Of a stretch of 64,000 nucleotides of DNA, positions 29,232-40,072 are shown one piece after another. The stretch covers positions 594,001-658,000 of the forward strand of contig CAJNDS010000347.1 in assembly GCA_905221605.1 (NCBI GenBank), read 5' to 3'. Each line of letters starts with the position of its first letter. Position 1 is the stretch's first letter. A program made the position numbers and the translations under genes. Origin of the DNA: Symbiodinium natans. Lineage: Eukaryota; Sar; Dinophyceae; Suessiales; Symbiodiniaceae. A model generated the notes under the pieces. It did not search any database. It saw only the letters and a list, made by a program, of their open reading frames with translations, and was not told the origin of the DNA.

Positions 29232-31394
29232 TCAAAACAAAACCTCGGACTTGCTGGCCCGAGCAACTCGCAATATCTTTGGCCTCGCCTTTGACTTTGC
29301 CGTTGCCCGTCGCTCCTCCGGCTGGGCAAGGCTGGAACTGGAGGAGGCGTGCTCACAGGCCGAGTGCCCCAAGCCTGCAAGTTCATCACCCTGGAACATC
29401 AAGCTTTGGCCTTGGTTTTGGCTGTCGTCGTCGTCGTCCTCGAGCTCTTGGCTGGAGCGACCTGTCACAAAGCTGCTGACGCTGGTCATCCGCAGCATTT
29501 TGGCTGGCACATCAGCCATGCAAGACAAGCCGTACAGCATGATGGACGCCAATGCCGGGACGAACATTCCATTCCCCAACATCTTACGCCACTGTGTGGC
29601 AGACATGCACCTGGGATCCTCCCTGACTGTGGCCTGCACCATGCTTGCAAAACCTGGCCTGTAATCAGCCTCCAACAGTGGGCAAACAGGAAAGCCCTGG
29701 CACGCCATCAACTCTGTCAAGCACATGTGCCGCTTTTTCCGCATGGAAAACAAGGTGCCGTGGCGGATGAGGCAGGGGATGTGTGAGCCGGACATGCCAT
29801 ACATGGAATGATGATCCAAGTCTGCAACAAAGACGCCGCTGGCCAGGGCATCTTGTTTGGCGAGGGCCACCATGTCGGCGTGAGTGGCATGTGCAAATGG
29901 TGCCTGAGAAGCGGCTGCATCGGCATCATTCCTCTGCTTGCTTTCCTGGGCCTTCTGCTTCGCCTCCTCCGCAAGAGTCTCATACTCCCTGAGGACTGTC
30001 TGCTGGAAAGCAGAGTAATGCTGATTCCAGGGCTCTGCGGCGGCTCTCTCAGAGAACTGCATGCATCGCTTGCGGCACAACTCACAAAACTCACGCAAAC
30101 AATCTTGCTCATCTGCCGGCAAGAAGAAAAAATCATCTGCGGTCATGCTCACGCTACGGGTGCAGAGGCTGAGATACTCTTCCGCGCTGCCTGTGAAAGT
30201 CACTTTGTCACGCAGAAAGCCCATGCAGTACATTCTCGGCCTGGAAATCGGCCACCCATGCAATACGGGACCAGGGTGACTGATGAACTCCAGATGGTAC
30301 AAGTCTTCAAGAAGCTCTGAAATCTTTTCTTTTGGGTATGATGCGGCGGACTCCAGTACCAAAAAGATTGGTCGCCTGTGCCGAGCGCCGACAGCGAAGG
30401 TCAGCAGGTCACGTGACGAAGGGTGCGCCAGCCCCTCCATCTTCCCCATGCTGGAGAATGCCACACAGGTTAAGCCAGCCACCAGGATCTCGCACGCACC
30501 AGTCGTGATCGGGCACTGCTGGAAGTGCAAGCAGCAGAAAGCTGACGTGTCCACGAACTCTGAAGCTGCCTTGCTCAACAAGTACTGCCCCATGAGATCA
30601 TACATTCTCATGCGCTTCGTGTTTGCATTCTGCTTCGCTTGCCTGTCGGCATTCGGGTGAGGCGCCGGAGCCTGTGCCTCCATGTTGTCCAGCAAGGTCT
30701 GTACGTCAGGCTTCAGGTAGCTGTTCAAAGACATGAATGCGTGCTCTGGCTTCCTGCTGTCGTCGGATCCCAGCATCACAGCGGAACAGTAGCCGTCATT
30801 GTCGCACCAGCTCTGGAACTTCGGGTTGAAGTTGACTTGCAGCGCAGACATCACAGCACTCTGCAGTGCAGCACAAGCTGTTTCCTCTGTCCGCATGCCG
30901 GAGTAATCTGAGGAAACACACCATGGCTTCTGCAGGTTCTTCAGAAGCGTGCCCTTCCTTTCCTCTGAGCTGACCACTGACCTTAGCACATCATGATGCC
31001 ACTGGAAGGCCTCTGTGATTGTCCTAGGCCCAGGAAGCATGCCGCCAGTTGTTGTGGCAGTTTCACTGCCGGAATCGGAAGCAATGAAAGGGCCAGCGGG
31101 TGCATCGGCGGCAGCTGTGCTGCCGGAAGTGGAAGAAGCAGTGAAAGGGGCAGCAGGTGCCTCGGCTGCATCGGCAGTTGCATTGCTGGAAGCTGAAGCA
31201 ATGAAAGGGGCAGCAAATGCATCGGCAGTTGCCTTGCCGGAAGCAGAATCAAGGAAAGGGGTAGCAGGTGCGTCGGCAGTTGCATTGCTGGAAGCAGAAG
31301 CCAGCAAAGGGGCAGCAGGCGCATTGCTGGTATCACCAGCATCGGTCTCACTGGCATCATCACAACCAAAAACGGTTGATCTGGCACGCTTCAT
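29232..31394 (-). CDS. Cytosine-5 DNA methyltransferase-like protein
   Basis: 720 codons from the ATG at 31394 (an upstream TTG extends the frame). Residues about 15-130 are six imperfect repeats of an Ala-rich unit (xTADAxAAPFxASASS). The catalytic-domain motifs then appear in order: VSSDYSGMRTEE (motif-I region), ILVAGLTCVAFSSMGKM (motif IV, with Thr before the catalytic Cys in place of Pro), FLVLESAASYP (the Glu of motif VI; ENV reads LES), and GWPISRPRMYCMGF (motif VIII/IX Arg-Pro-Arg). A later GSHIPCLIRHGT and ACQGFPV suit the target-recognition end. The Thr for Pro change may weaken activity. It resembles eukaryotic and element-borne DNMTs and is collinear with the transposase-like gene upstream. 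Confidence 0.65.
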   Translation of the reverse strand: MKRARSTVFGCDDASETDAGDTSNAPAAPLLASASSNATADAPATPFLDSASGKATADAFAAPFIASASSNATADAAEAPAAPFTASSTSGSTAAADAPAGPFIASDSGSETATTTGGMLPGPRTITEAFQWHHDVLRSVVSSEERKGTLLKNLQKPWCVSSDYSGMRTEETACAALQSAVMSALQVNFNPKFQSWCDNDGYCSAVMLGSDDSRKPEHAFMSLNSYLKPDVQTLLDNMEAQAPAPHPNADRQAKQNANTKRMRMYDLMGQYLLSKAASEFVDTSAFCCLHFQQCPITTGACEILVAGLTCVAFSSMGKMEGLAHPSSRDLLTFAVGARHRRPIFLVLESAASYPKEKISELLEDLYHLEFISHPGPVLHGWPISRPRMYCMGFLRDKVTFTGSAEEYLSLCTRSVSMTADDFFFLPADEQDCLREFCELCRKRCMQFSERAAAEPWNQHYSAFQQTVLREYETLAEEAKQKAQESKQRNDADAAASQAPFAHATHADMVALAKQDALASGVFVADLDHHSMYGMSGSHIPCLIRHGTLFSMRKKRHMCLTELMACQGFPVCPLLEADYRPGFASMVQATVREDPRCMSATQWRKMLGNGMFVPALASIMLYGLSCMADVPAKMLRMTSVSSFVTGRSSQELEDDDDDSQNQGQSLMFQGDELAGLGHSACEHASSSSSLAQPEERRATAKSKARPKILRVARASKSEVLF
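30983..31310 (-). repeat. In-frame Ala-rich repeats in the methyltransferase-like gene
   Basis: GCAGCAGGTGCATCGGC-type and GCAATGAAAGGGGCAG-type words repeat about every 60 bp in plus orientation, six times. They encode the Ala/Ser-rich N-terminal repeats and are probably prone to length change. Confidence 0.7.
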
Positions 31395-31472
31395 GGCTGG
31401 CAGCGAGTCTGTGAGGGAGCCTCGAGGCTGAGGATATGACACTATGTGCCCTAGGCCCTGAGCATGTGACAA

Positions 31473-32095
31473 GCTGTAAGTGTCAAGTGTCCAGTCTTGC
31501 TACGTGGCCACCCTCTAGCACGCGAGCTGCCGAGACCAGTGTTGCACATATTCTCACTGCCCCAGGCATGTGGAGACATGGACTGCGCAAGAATGGAAGG
31601 ATAGACAGAGGAGAGAGGACACAGACCAGGACGGAGAGATACAGTGACAGAGAAAGAATGAGAATGTAAAGAAAAATTGAAAGAGCAAGTGAAAGTAAAG
31701 AAAAAGAAAGAGAAAAGATACAGAGATAAAGGGTGATATACGGGCACAAAAGAGAGAGCTGCGCAAATGGAGACAGAAACGCTGAACAGAACAAAGCAAA
31801 CAACCTCTCCGGACTCTTCTCTGGGATATCCCATGTGAATTAAACATCTTACAATCTTACACAGGTTGCTGGAGGCAGCAGACAGCATGACAGCATTCAG
31901 CATTGCTACGCCACATGTTTAGGCTAGCGCGTGGCTCAACACATACTCACAGGCGTCTGGAAAGATCTGTGTTCTGTGCGACCTGTCTTGATGTGCGACC
32001 TGTCTTGATGTTCCCTGCCCTTCATGTCTTCCCTCTTCCTTTGTCTGTAATCTCCGACAATGTGTCTAGTCTCATTCCCTGTAAAGGCAACTATA
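31473..32095. other. Spacer, no gene recognised
   Basis: A purine-rich run (GAAAGAGAAAGA-like) at 31570-31790 and a duplicated TGTGCGACCTGTCTTGATGT near 31975-32010. No coding evidence. Confidence 0.5.
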
Positions 32096-32245
32096 TGTAT
32101 ATATATATATATGTTTATGTATATATATATATAAAGATATGCATTTACAGATACATATATATATATATATAGAGGTGTATACATATATATATAGATAAGT
32201 GTATACACACATATATATGAATAGATATTTATTGCTATATGTATT
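32092..32245 (+). repeat. AT microsatellite
   Basis: Interrupted (TA)n blocks separated by short GTGTATACA-type spacers over about 150 bp. Confidence 0.9.
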
Positions 32246-32439
32246 CTTCTGTAATTTCAACCATTCCTCTAGCGCCCTGTGCCTTGTTAAGGGAATCAGG
32301 GAATCGATCGATATCTCTTGAGTGTTGCAAAAGGAAATGATGTGAGGGCTTCAGGATTTGAAACTCTGACTTTGAGGGTCCATTGAGGGTGGTTCAGGAG
32401 TTCAGGGGCCTTGAACGCTGTAGTTTTGCGTTACGGCGC

Positions 32440-33052
32440 ACTCCGGCCCGGCCCGGCCCAGAATGGCCCAGAACGGCTTAAGCTTTTGATTTTCTTGGTT
32501 GTTTCGCAGCTGGACTCAGCTGAGGCGAGCGGCAGGGCTTGGGTGGCCAGGTTCGCTTTCGTGAGCCTTCGTGAACCTTCGTGGTGACCGGACACTTTCG
32601 TGAGCTTTCGTGAGCTTTCGTGCGGGCGGCAAACACTTTCGTGAAGGGCCACTTTGCTTTCGTGAAGACAAAAAAACTTTCGTGAGCTTTCGTGGCGGTA
32701 CTTTCGTGCACTTTCGTGCACGGGACAAAACACTTTCGTGAAGGGCCCCCCGTGCTTTCGTGAGGACAAAAACTTTCGTGAGCTTTCGTGCAGGGGCCGA
32801 AAACTTTCGTGAGGGAGCCAAACACTTTCGTGAGCCGACCGTCACTTTCGTGAGGCAGCCAGGCGCTTTCGTGAGGCAGCCGGGCACTTTCGTGACAGCC
32901 AAAACCACTTTCGTGAAGCAATCCTGAGCCTAATCGGGCCATTGGGGAAGACCTTTTGTAAGAGTCGAGAACCAATTTAACAAATCCAACAAAAAACAAA
33001 AAAAAATCATGATCTCTGGGCCGGGCCGGGCCGGGCCGGGCCGGGCCGGGCG
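32440..33052. repeat. CTTTCGTGA minisatellite with inverted flanks
   Basis: An array of ACTTTCGTGAG/AGG units (about 25 copies) spans 32560-32915. It is bracketed on the left by CCGGCCCGGCCCGGCCCAGA plus a GATTTTCTTG word. On the right is the inverse, a CAAAAAAAAATC word plus TCTGGGCCGGGCCGGGCC. The two flanks are inverted relative to each other, so the whole may be one small non-autonomous element. The frames through it are artefacts. Confidence 0.65.
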
Positions 33053-33100
33053 GCTTCAGCGTTTCAGCGTTTCAGCGTTTCAGCGTTTCAGCGTTTCAGT
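33053..33100 (+). repeat. GTTTCAGC octamer repeat
   Basis: About six tandem GTTTCAGC/T copies immediately follow the GGGCC array. Confidence 0.9.
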
Positions 33101-33268
33101 GTGCACAGCTAAAGGCAAAAGGTTGTGCTCACAGACAGCTATCCAAGAGCTTACTTCGAAGCAGGCAGCTGTTTTTGTCATGAACACGCCAACTCTTGCC
33201 GTGTCTGTGAGTGCATGACTGATGTGTGACACGCAGGCGCAAAAGCACATCACAGCAGTGCAACATGA

Positions 33269-36200
33269 TCATGCCTCGTCCTGCACAGTGCTCCCAGACG
33301 AGCTGCTGCTGTCACTGTCGCTGCTTGATGTCAAGCTACTGACGTCTAGATCAGACAATGCAACGCCTGCACCAGCCAAAGGATTGCTTTCAGCATCACT
33401 GCCATACTCATCAGACTCAGCTGCCTCGGCTGGCTTTCGTCGCCGGCTGTGAGTTTTGGCCTTTGCCTTGCCTTTTGCCTTGCCCTTGGCTGAGATCTTG
33501 GCCTTGGCCTTGGCACTCCCTTTGGGTTTTGCATCAGCTTTGGCTTTTGGGGCAGCAGCATGAACCTCGCTGGAAGCCGCCAACCTGCCAACATTTGGGA
33601 ACTCCAGCGGCTTGCGTGCTTGCAACTCAGGATCCTTCATAAGTTCGTCCAACGGACGGTCTCCTAGACAGCGCCCCTTCACCCGGTGCTCTTCCCTAGT
33701 GTTCAAGTCAAGACCTTCGATGACCCATGTCTTCAGCCTGCGAATAACTTCATCCTTGCTTTCTTCATCTTCTGGATCAAAACTCAGAGTCTTGGAGCAT
33801 GTGGTTCGGGAACCATTGGCGCGATAGATGTGATGATCTGAACGGAGACAATCCACCTGATAGGAGGGCCATGTCACAAAATCCGAGTCATGCCCAGAAT
33901 CTAGGTCTAGACCGTGCTGGTTCTTCTGGCCCGAGCGCTTCGGCTTCGGCTTCGGTGGCTTCGGAGGCTTCTTGTATTTGAAACTTACCACACCCCAACG
34001 GAAACTTTCATGCAACTTGAAGTTCTTTTGTCGACGGACGTGAGATGAAGCAAGCGCAGCTTCACGATCTGGCCGCCTTGTGCTGGAAGAAGGGGCTTCA
34101 TGCTCCGGAGCTGCATTTCTTGCTGGCGCAGCATCTGTGCTGCTGCCTGGAGCATCTGCACGGAAGCTGGCGGCAGCGCTCGCTCGGCCAGGTGCTTTGC
34201 GGGGGCTCTGCAACAACAACTTCGCCCGGGGCTTCTTGGGAGCTGTGGGCATGTCCAAGGATTCGGGTGGCAGAACTGCTTTTGTCGCTCGATGCGCACG
34301 TTTGCGAGGCTTCCTTTCCGCTTCATCCGGAAAGCCATCTTGCTCGAACATCAAGTTTTGCTGATCTGATGATTTCAACACACCTTTCAAAAGTCTGTCA
34401 TAAAAAGCATCGGTTTGCACATGTGGAATTGTTTTAATGTCTTGACCAGCACAAACTTCCAGAAAGTCTTTGTCTGCTGTGAAAGCTCCTGCCATACACG
34501 CAAGATAGGCCTGCCCTACTGTCACACGACCCTGCCTGACAAACAAATGCTTGGCCACACGCAAATCCTGAGCCTCCAGTGGGTAGTCCTGTGGCTTGGG
34601 ACTGTTGGGCGTCCATTCAAACAAGTCGAATCCGGCATTCTTGAGCAGCAAGAGCAATGCGGACTCGGATCGCTCAGGTATGGGCCAGGAATCTTCCAAG
34701 TTCACCAAGGGCACTGGATCTACCAATCGCATGGACATGTGAAGTGCCCGAAGCCCTTGAGGTGTCAGCTGCCAGAGACCACTTTCTGCCTGAGCTGTCC
34801 AGCCCATGCTCTGCAAGTGAAAGAGGCTGCGCTGTGCCTCCTCAGAGGCAGCGTCTGCGCACAGGCCGGATGCAGACCCTGGAAACCCATTCACTCGAAC
34901 AAGTGCCTCGGCAGTGCACTGCAAGGCCTCCTGGGACAAATCCTCTGGCAACAGAGCTTCATGCCCTGCATTCCAGGAGCAGGTCAAACCTGATGAGGTA
35001 CGCCAGACTACGACTTTCTGAAAGCCACCTCTGGAGAGCACAAGCGCGGAATCTGGTGTTGGCAACGAAGGACTTGCTGAGACAATCAGACTCTGATTGT
35101 CTCCTTGACCCATGGATTCCAGGACTGGCAAAATAGACACTGCAATGTCGGTCCATGCCAGTTGCGGCTGCCTGTCCATGGGCGGAAGCTTCATGCGTGA
35201 AGGCCGCAGGGAGACCACACGAAAGACGGTCAGGTCATCAGGGCAGTTTACATTTTCATGATGGGCAGGCATGTGTGGTTGCGATTCAGCTGACAACATG
35301 TGCGCATCACCCTCAAATTCACAAAAGAATGGCACTTCGTCGTCCTCACCCTCATGGTCATGGCTCTCACCAGGAAGTATGTCTGGTGGCACATCACGAA
35401 TCCTGCGGGTCAAAGCTTGCACACGCCCTGCCTCCAGACCAGACACAGAGTAGACACGGCTGGTCTCGTGAGTCTCCAGCAGCTTCTGAAAAGCAGCACG
35501 CTCCTCGAATGTGAATTGCTCCCTGTTCACACTTCTCTTTTTGGGCTTCTTGCTGTCTTCATCGAAGTCAGCAGCACCACTGAGATCCATGAACTGAGAT
35601 GCGATATCGAGGTGATAAACAACCTTCTTACAAGTTTTGGCATGCTTTTGCGTGGACCCCCAAACACTGCAAAGCCCACGCCAGGTGGGCATCTGAACGT
35701 CAGCTATCAAAGATGCTAGATCCGGATGGTTCGAAAGACCCAAAGTGACAACCGCTTGCAAAGGGTGGAAAACATCATGCGCAGCTTGAGCAAGAAACTT
35801 CAAGAGTTCGGGGTCACTTTTAGACCACTCGACAAGAAGTGGCATCCGCTCAGCCATGCTGATGTACACCGGGCCAGCATTTGATGCCTTCTTCAGGACC
35901 TTGTGTGTAAATGCATGGCGGCCCTCAATGCTTTTCTCACACAGCGGGATGAAGCGCATGCGGGCTGCGAATTTTTTGAGGGCTTCCAAGTTGCTCAAGT
36001 TCACTCCCTGCACAAATTGTCGCAGTTGGCCTGCAAGCAGAGTGCCCCTGGACAGCACTGCTTTGGTCATCGGGTGAGCGGCTGACCTCTCGGCGTCTGA
36101 ATATGTGGCCCAGAGCCGCAAGCAGGCAGCAGCCTGCGTACGAGCCACATCTGCATTGGAATGGCCGATGCCACACAGCCTGTGTGGCAGATGCGACCAG

Positions 36201-38809
36201 CATGCTGTCTGCATGATGAAAGCAAAGAGCAGGTGCTGACGGCCGGCCTCAAAATCTGCGAGAATCCATGCTCTGTCCGCTATCTCGCAATGTCTGCAGT
36301 GCATGAGTGTCACAGCGGCAGCACTGAGGGCAGAAATTTCCTGCAGGAAGGGTTCGAAGGCTCCAGAAGCGAGCTCAGGGGCCCGGAGTGATCTGAGAGG
36401 GCAACTCTGACCATGTGTCAGGAGCAAACGCTTCTGACTCTCCGCAGCATTGTGACACACGCAACTCTGAAACCAGTTCTCCGTGTGGCTCACGATCTCA
36501 GCCAATTCGGAGACCATGCGCACCCAAGCCCAGAACACATGTGACCTGATGGCCTCGGAAGCTAATTCCAAGTTGGGACCTCTAGGATGATCATCCCCAA
36601 AGGCTGCACCAGCATTTTCCTCGGCCCTCTCAGGCCGGTTGGCCTGCCCTGGAACTAGGAACCTCATTTTGCCCAGATCCCAGAAGCGTCGCAGGACGGC
36701 CTCCAAAGGCAACAAGTCTTTGCAAACAGCGGCCAATGTTCCGAAACGCCACTTCACTACGGTGTGAGGAAAAGTTGCAAACATGCCTGCGTAGACTCGC
36801 CCCTCACCGTCCAAACAAGTTGCAACAAATCTCTGGCGTGTGTAGGAACTATGCAAGACCTCCACAACAGCAGTGAAAGGTTTCTTTGCCTTCTCCTCAA
36901 AGTTTGGCATTGCATGGAGCATGTTGCGTGTTGCATTGTGCACGATATGCAAACAGCCTGGAACAGGGAGCGCTTGCTGCATGCTGAGTCCCGGATCTTC
37001 CTCTTCTGCTCCTGGGGGGGGCTGCTGCCCGATCACCTGGGCAGCAACAGGTCCATCTGGCTGAGCATCCTCAGGAAGACCAGCATCCCCATCCGCCTCA
37101 ACTGTTAAGGGTGCCTGGAAGTGTGGAAAGAAAAAGTGGAAGGGAACACGATGCGCCTGTGGTATGCCTGCCTCGGTTCCACGGTCTGAAATTACAGCTG
37201 TGACACTTCTAGCAACAGAGGCCACCAGTTCTGGGGAACCGCATTCCAAAAACAAGGAATGGTACATGGCATGCAGCTCATGCCACAGATCTGCACGCGC
37301 TGAACCCAAACCCACAGGCACCATGGGGTGCTTATAGGTTGTCTTGGACAAGAGACCTGCGAGCCGTGCCTCCGATTCTAGATCATCCTCAGCTGTGGGT
37401 ATCTGCATTTCCTCGCATCTGCGAATGCGAAGAGCTGCAGCCGTGAGATCAGCCGCTGCATCGAAAGCATTGCATAAGTCACTTTCCAGAATGTGAAAAT
37501 ACTGTAACATGAGCCAATTGGTATGTCCTTGCGGGGAGCTGTCAGCCAGAATGTACATGGCACCCCCGGCACCCCCGGCCCCGGCCTGCAGTGTTTGCAC
37601 GGGATCAAACTGTTCAGCATGTTTCTGACGCATGCGAAGCATCAGAGCCATGTCCAAGTAAAACCGCGCCTGAGCTAAAACACTCTGCGATGGCAGTGGC
37701 AGCCACTCTTCTTGCAGGCACTGCTCTAAGAAAGTGTGCTTTGTGCCTGGAAACAAGAGCTTGCAGGATCTGAGCAATGCTTCCCGCAAGCACCCATCAC
37801 TCTTCAAGTCAAACGCGAACCACAGAGCATGCAGCAAGAACACAATATTGAAGCGTTTCACACCGCCCTGTGGCAACAGCTCCATAACACTGCCCGTCGC
37901 CACACTGTCCAGCATTCTCGCTTGGGTTTCCAGCGTTTGCACTGCCATCTCCATCCTAAACCTCTCAACTTCGGGATCAAATGCCTGGCCCTGCAAAAGC
38001 ATCGAAGCCCAACAACAAATCTGCCCAGCCAAATCCTGGAATGCTGCAGGCCCAAAAACCTCCTGATCTGCAGCCTGACACGGTCTGGCCGGGGCACTCT
38101 CTGCCTGCATTGCCCCCTCACGAGCTCCTTGCAAGAGCCTGGCAATGCCGGGATCTCGCAAAGCATGTGTCCGAGAGCTCCAGCTAGACACAGCCGGCAT
38201 TGAAGCATCTGTCCAAAGGCCAGATGCCGCGAGAATTGCAATGGGGCCCCACAACTGAAGAGCTGTCGTGGTGGCAGGTGGGGCTGCATATTCAGCAAGG
38301 TTGGCCGTCAAAAAAGCTGAAAGAGTCTCATCTCTGCCTGCAGCAGAAGGAGTCAGGATGCTCTTCGTTAGCAAATCATCCGCAAAAACCTGATGCAATG
38401 CAAAAGCCTGACTCCGAGGAGTCAACAGATCCCCAACATGAATTGCTTGCACATGTTGGGCTAATGGGACAGCCTTTTTAATGTGAAGATGCAACAGAGG
38501 CTGGTAATCATAGATCTCAAGCAGGACTCGCCTTTGCAGGGAGCGCTCTTGAAGCAGGGAATCCACTTCATCAGGACGCACTTCAAGAATGGCCCATCCC
38601 CACACTTGACCATTTAAATCCTTATCACGCAGCACAGCTTCAAGATCATAACCACATGAACTTAAAGACCGGGTGAGGAAGTCTCGCACGGCAGCATACT
38701 GATGCACATTGGGGGCCTGCAACCTTCGCCGGGATGCTGTTCCATGATGCTTCCTCGACTGCCGAGCATCCTTTGGATATGAACTGACAAGCCACACGGG
38801 AAGCTCCAT
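33269..38809 (-). CDS. Giant protein with transposase-like motifs
   Basis: 1846 codons from the ATG at 38809; the frame is open to 38911 through a TTG, so a spliced 5' exon is possible. Domain assignment is by motif only. After about 600 residues of helical sequence comes VISDRGTEAG, an Asp in the style of an RNase-H-fold transposase. LPVPGCLHIVHNATRNMLH and a conserved-looking CDGEGR-type strand follow. FIPLCEKSIEGRHAFTHK, further on, has a Glu in a place suited to a DDE triad. The C-terminal 350 residues are basic and low in complexity (KAKAKGKAK runs and an acidic Ser tail), suited to DNA or nuclear binding. It is the largest and most upstream member of the minus-strand cassette. Alternatives are a large host regulator or a viral helicase-free replication protein; I saw no Walker motif. 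Confidence 0.45.
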   Translation of the reverse strand: MELPVWLVSSYPKDARQSRKHHGTASRRRLQAPNVHQYAAVRDFLTRSLSSCGYDLEAVLRDKDLNGQVWGWAILEVRPDEVDSLLQERSLQRRVLLEIYDYQPLLHLHIKKAVPLAQHVQAIHVGDLLTPRSQAFALHQVFADDLLTKSILTPSAAGRDETLSAFLTANLAEYAAPPATTTALQLWGPIAILAASGLWTDASMPAVSSWSSRTHALRDPGIARLLQGAREGAMQAESAPARPCQAADQEVFGPAAFQDLAGQICCWASMLLQGQAFDPEVERFRMEMAVQTLETQARMLDSVATGSVMELLPQGGVKRFNIVFLLHALWFAFDLKSDGCLREALLRSCKLLFPGTKHTFLEQCLQEEWLPLPSQSVLAQARFYLDMALMLRMRQKHAEQFDPVQTLQAGAGGAGGAMYILADSSPQGHTNWLMLQYFHILESDLCNAFDAAADLTAAALRIRRCEEMQIPTAEDDLESEARLAGLLSKTTYKHPMVPVGLGSARADLWHELHAMYHSLFLECGSPELVASVARSVTAVISDRGTEAGIPQAHRVPFHFFFPHFQAPLTVEADGDAGLPEDAQPDGPVAAQVIGQQPPPGAEEEDPGLSMQQALPVPGCLHIVHNATRNMLHAMPNFEEKAKKPFTAVVEVLHSSYTRQRFVATCLDGEGRVYAGMFATFPHTVVKWRFGTLAAVCKDLLPLEAVLRRFWDLGKMRFLVPGQANRPERAEENAGAAFGDDHPRGPNLELASEAIRSHVFWAWVRMVSELAEIVSHTENWFQSCVCHNAAESQKRLLLTHGQSCPLRSLRAPELASGAFEPFLQEISALSAAAVTLMHCRHCEIADRAWILADFEAGRQHLLFAFIMQTACWSHLPHRLCGIGHSNADVARTQAAACLRLWATYSDAERSAAHPMTKAVLSRGTLLAGQLRQFVQGVNLSNLEALKKFAARMRFIPLCEKSIEGRHAFTHKVLKKASNAGPVYISMAERMPLLVEWSKSDPELLKFLAQAAHDVFHPLQAVVTLGLSNHPDLASLIADVQMPTWRGLCSVWGSTQKHAKTCKKVVYHLDIASQFMDLSGAADFDEDSKKPKKRSVNREQFTFEERAAFQKLLETHETSRVYSVSGLEAGRVQALTRRIRDVPPDILPGESHDHEGEDDEVPFFCEFEGDAHMLSAESQPHMPAHHENVNCPDDLTVFRVVSLRPSRMKLPPMDRQPQLAWTDIAVSILPVLESMGQGDNQSLIVSASPSLPTPDSALVLSRGGFQKVVVWRTSSGLTCSWNAGHEALLPEDLSQEALQCTAEALVRVNGFPGSASGLCADAASEEAQRSLFHLQSMGWTAQAESGLWQLTPQGLRALHMSMRLVDPVPLVNLEDSWPIPERSESALLLLLKNAGFDLFEWTPNSPKPQDYPLEAQDLRVAKHLFVRQGRVTVGQAYLACMAGAFTADKDFLEVCAGQDIKTIPHVQTDAFYDRLLKGVLKSSDQQNLMFEQDGFPDEAERKPRKRAHRATKAVLPPESLDMPTAPKKPRAKLLLQSPRKAPGRASAAASFRADAPGSSTDAAPARNAAPEHEAPSSSTRRPDREAALASSHVRRQKNFKLHESFRWGVVSFKYKKPPKPPKPKPKRSGQKNQHGLDLDSGHDSDFVTWPSYQVDCLRSDHHIYRANGSRTTCSKTLSFDPEDEESKDEVIRRLKTWVIEGLDLNTREEHRVKGRCLGDRPLDELMKDPELQARKPLEFPNVGRLAASSEVHAAAPKAKADAKPKGSAKAKAKISAKGKAKGKAKAKTHSRRRKPAEAAESDEYGSDAESNPLAGAGVALSDLDVSSLTSSSDSDSSSSSGSTVQDEA

Positions 38810-38911
38810 TGTGCCGGAGTCACCACGAATGACAACCGCCCCGACCCCTGCAAACAGAACCAGCTGTGCGATGTTGGGCAAGGTTCTGAAGCGGACATGC
38901 AGGCTGCGCAA

Positions 38912-39659
38912 GGTGGTGAGTGTCAGCGCAGCTGTTCACACAGGACCTGGGCAAAACAATGGGCGACCAAAGAATGCAACAAAGCTACTCACATCGTGAA
39001 GAGCTAAGGGGATGATCACTGATCACAGGCAGCAGGCAATTACATGGCAATTGCAATTCAGCTTCGCTCCCTTCTGCACAGAGCAAAACACCCCACTAAG
39101 GGCCCCAAGTTTGCAGTTCTGGGACATCGGGTTGAGGAGGGGAAGGGTTGAGGAGCACTGAGCACTGTGGGTCCGGCTCGGCACGACGAAGAGATGCAGA
39201 TGAAGAGCTCATCCTGGACCTGGAACGGGGAAGGTTGCGGACGCAGGGCAGAGCACTTGCAGGGCTGACCCTACAAGGATCATAGGGCGCAGGCCACGCG
39301 CAAGCACCGCAAAGTTCTGGGGGAGGCAAAGTGGTTGAGTATACTGAGGCCCGGGCTAGCGATGTGAAGTTTCATGACTCCCGCCACTGCTACCAACTGC
39401 CCCCACCACTCCTAGCTGCTGAGCCGCGGCGTAGAAACGGGTCAGGGATGCAAGGCCGCCGGGGTTCGGGAGCTTCCGGGGAGCAAAGGGTTAGGGTCAG
39501 GGGACTCGCAATAAACGCACGCTCACTTGCAGGGCACTCGCAGGGCACTCCTAATGGGGGTTGGGGTTCGGGTGCCTTGAATGGGATTCGGAAACCCCGG
39601 CTTAGAGGGAGGTTCAGGGAAACACAAGCACCACACTTTTCCAAAAACGAGCTCCCGCT
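38912..39659. other. Spacer, no gene recognised
   Basis: At 39096-39330 and 39390-39620 there are open frames without known domains. The second stretch contains GC-rich phrases (GGGTTAGGGTCAGGGG, GGCACTCGCAGGGCACTC) similar in style to 42.6-42.8 and 45.4-45.7 kb, probably a dispersed repeat. Confidence 0.45.
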
Positions 39660-40072
39660 TCATCGGGTCTTGGCCTTCTTTGCCACCCATGCTGCAGCTG
39701 CCTCACGGGCAGCGGCCGCTGCCGCATCATCCGACACATCTTCGAATGTGATGTTCTGCACCGCATCCATCAGCTGCCGCTTGGCCTTCCTCAACATATA
39801 ACAAGCGGCGCAAACACGAAACAAGGGCCTAGGGTAGCCAATAGGGTGCCTAAAGTGTTCAATGACCGTCAATGACCTGGAAAAATTTTACAGTGCCGCC
39901 TGGGCGGCAGAAAGGTCTCACGCGTCATGTCCTGCTCTAACTGGACAATGACCGTGCCCTCATCCTCACCCCAGCGATTGTCGATGCCAGTGCCGACGCT
40001 TTCCTCCTCGCTCAAACGCCGCCCCATACGCAGCAGCATGGCTCTGAGCATGTTGACGTCCCTTCCCAACAT
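39660..40072 (-). CDS. Possible small two-exon gene
   Basis: Two minus-strand frames abut: 40072-39869 (67 codons, MLRAMLLRMGRRLSEEES) and 39872-39660 (70 codons, VCAACYMLRKAKRQLMD, then a poly-Ala helix and a basic end KKAKTR). Their amino-acid character is similar, and a splice between them would make one helical protein of about 100-130 residues. Evidence is weak. It lies just upstream of the giant frame on the same strand and could be the first gene of that cassette. Confidence 0.25.

Noticed and set aside
32478-32999. Frames with HESxRKxTKV repeats
   Set aside because: Translation of the CTTTCGTGA array.
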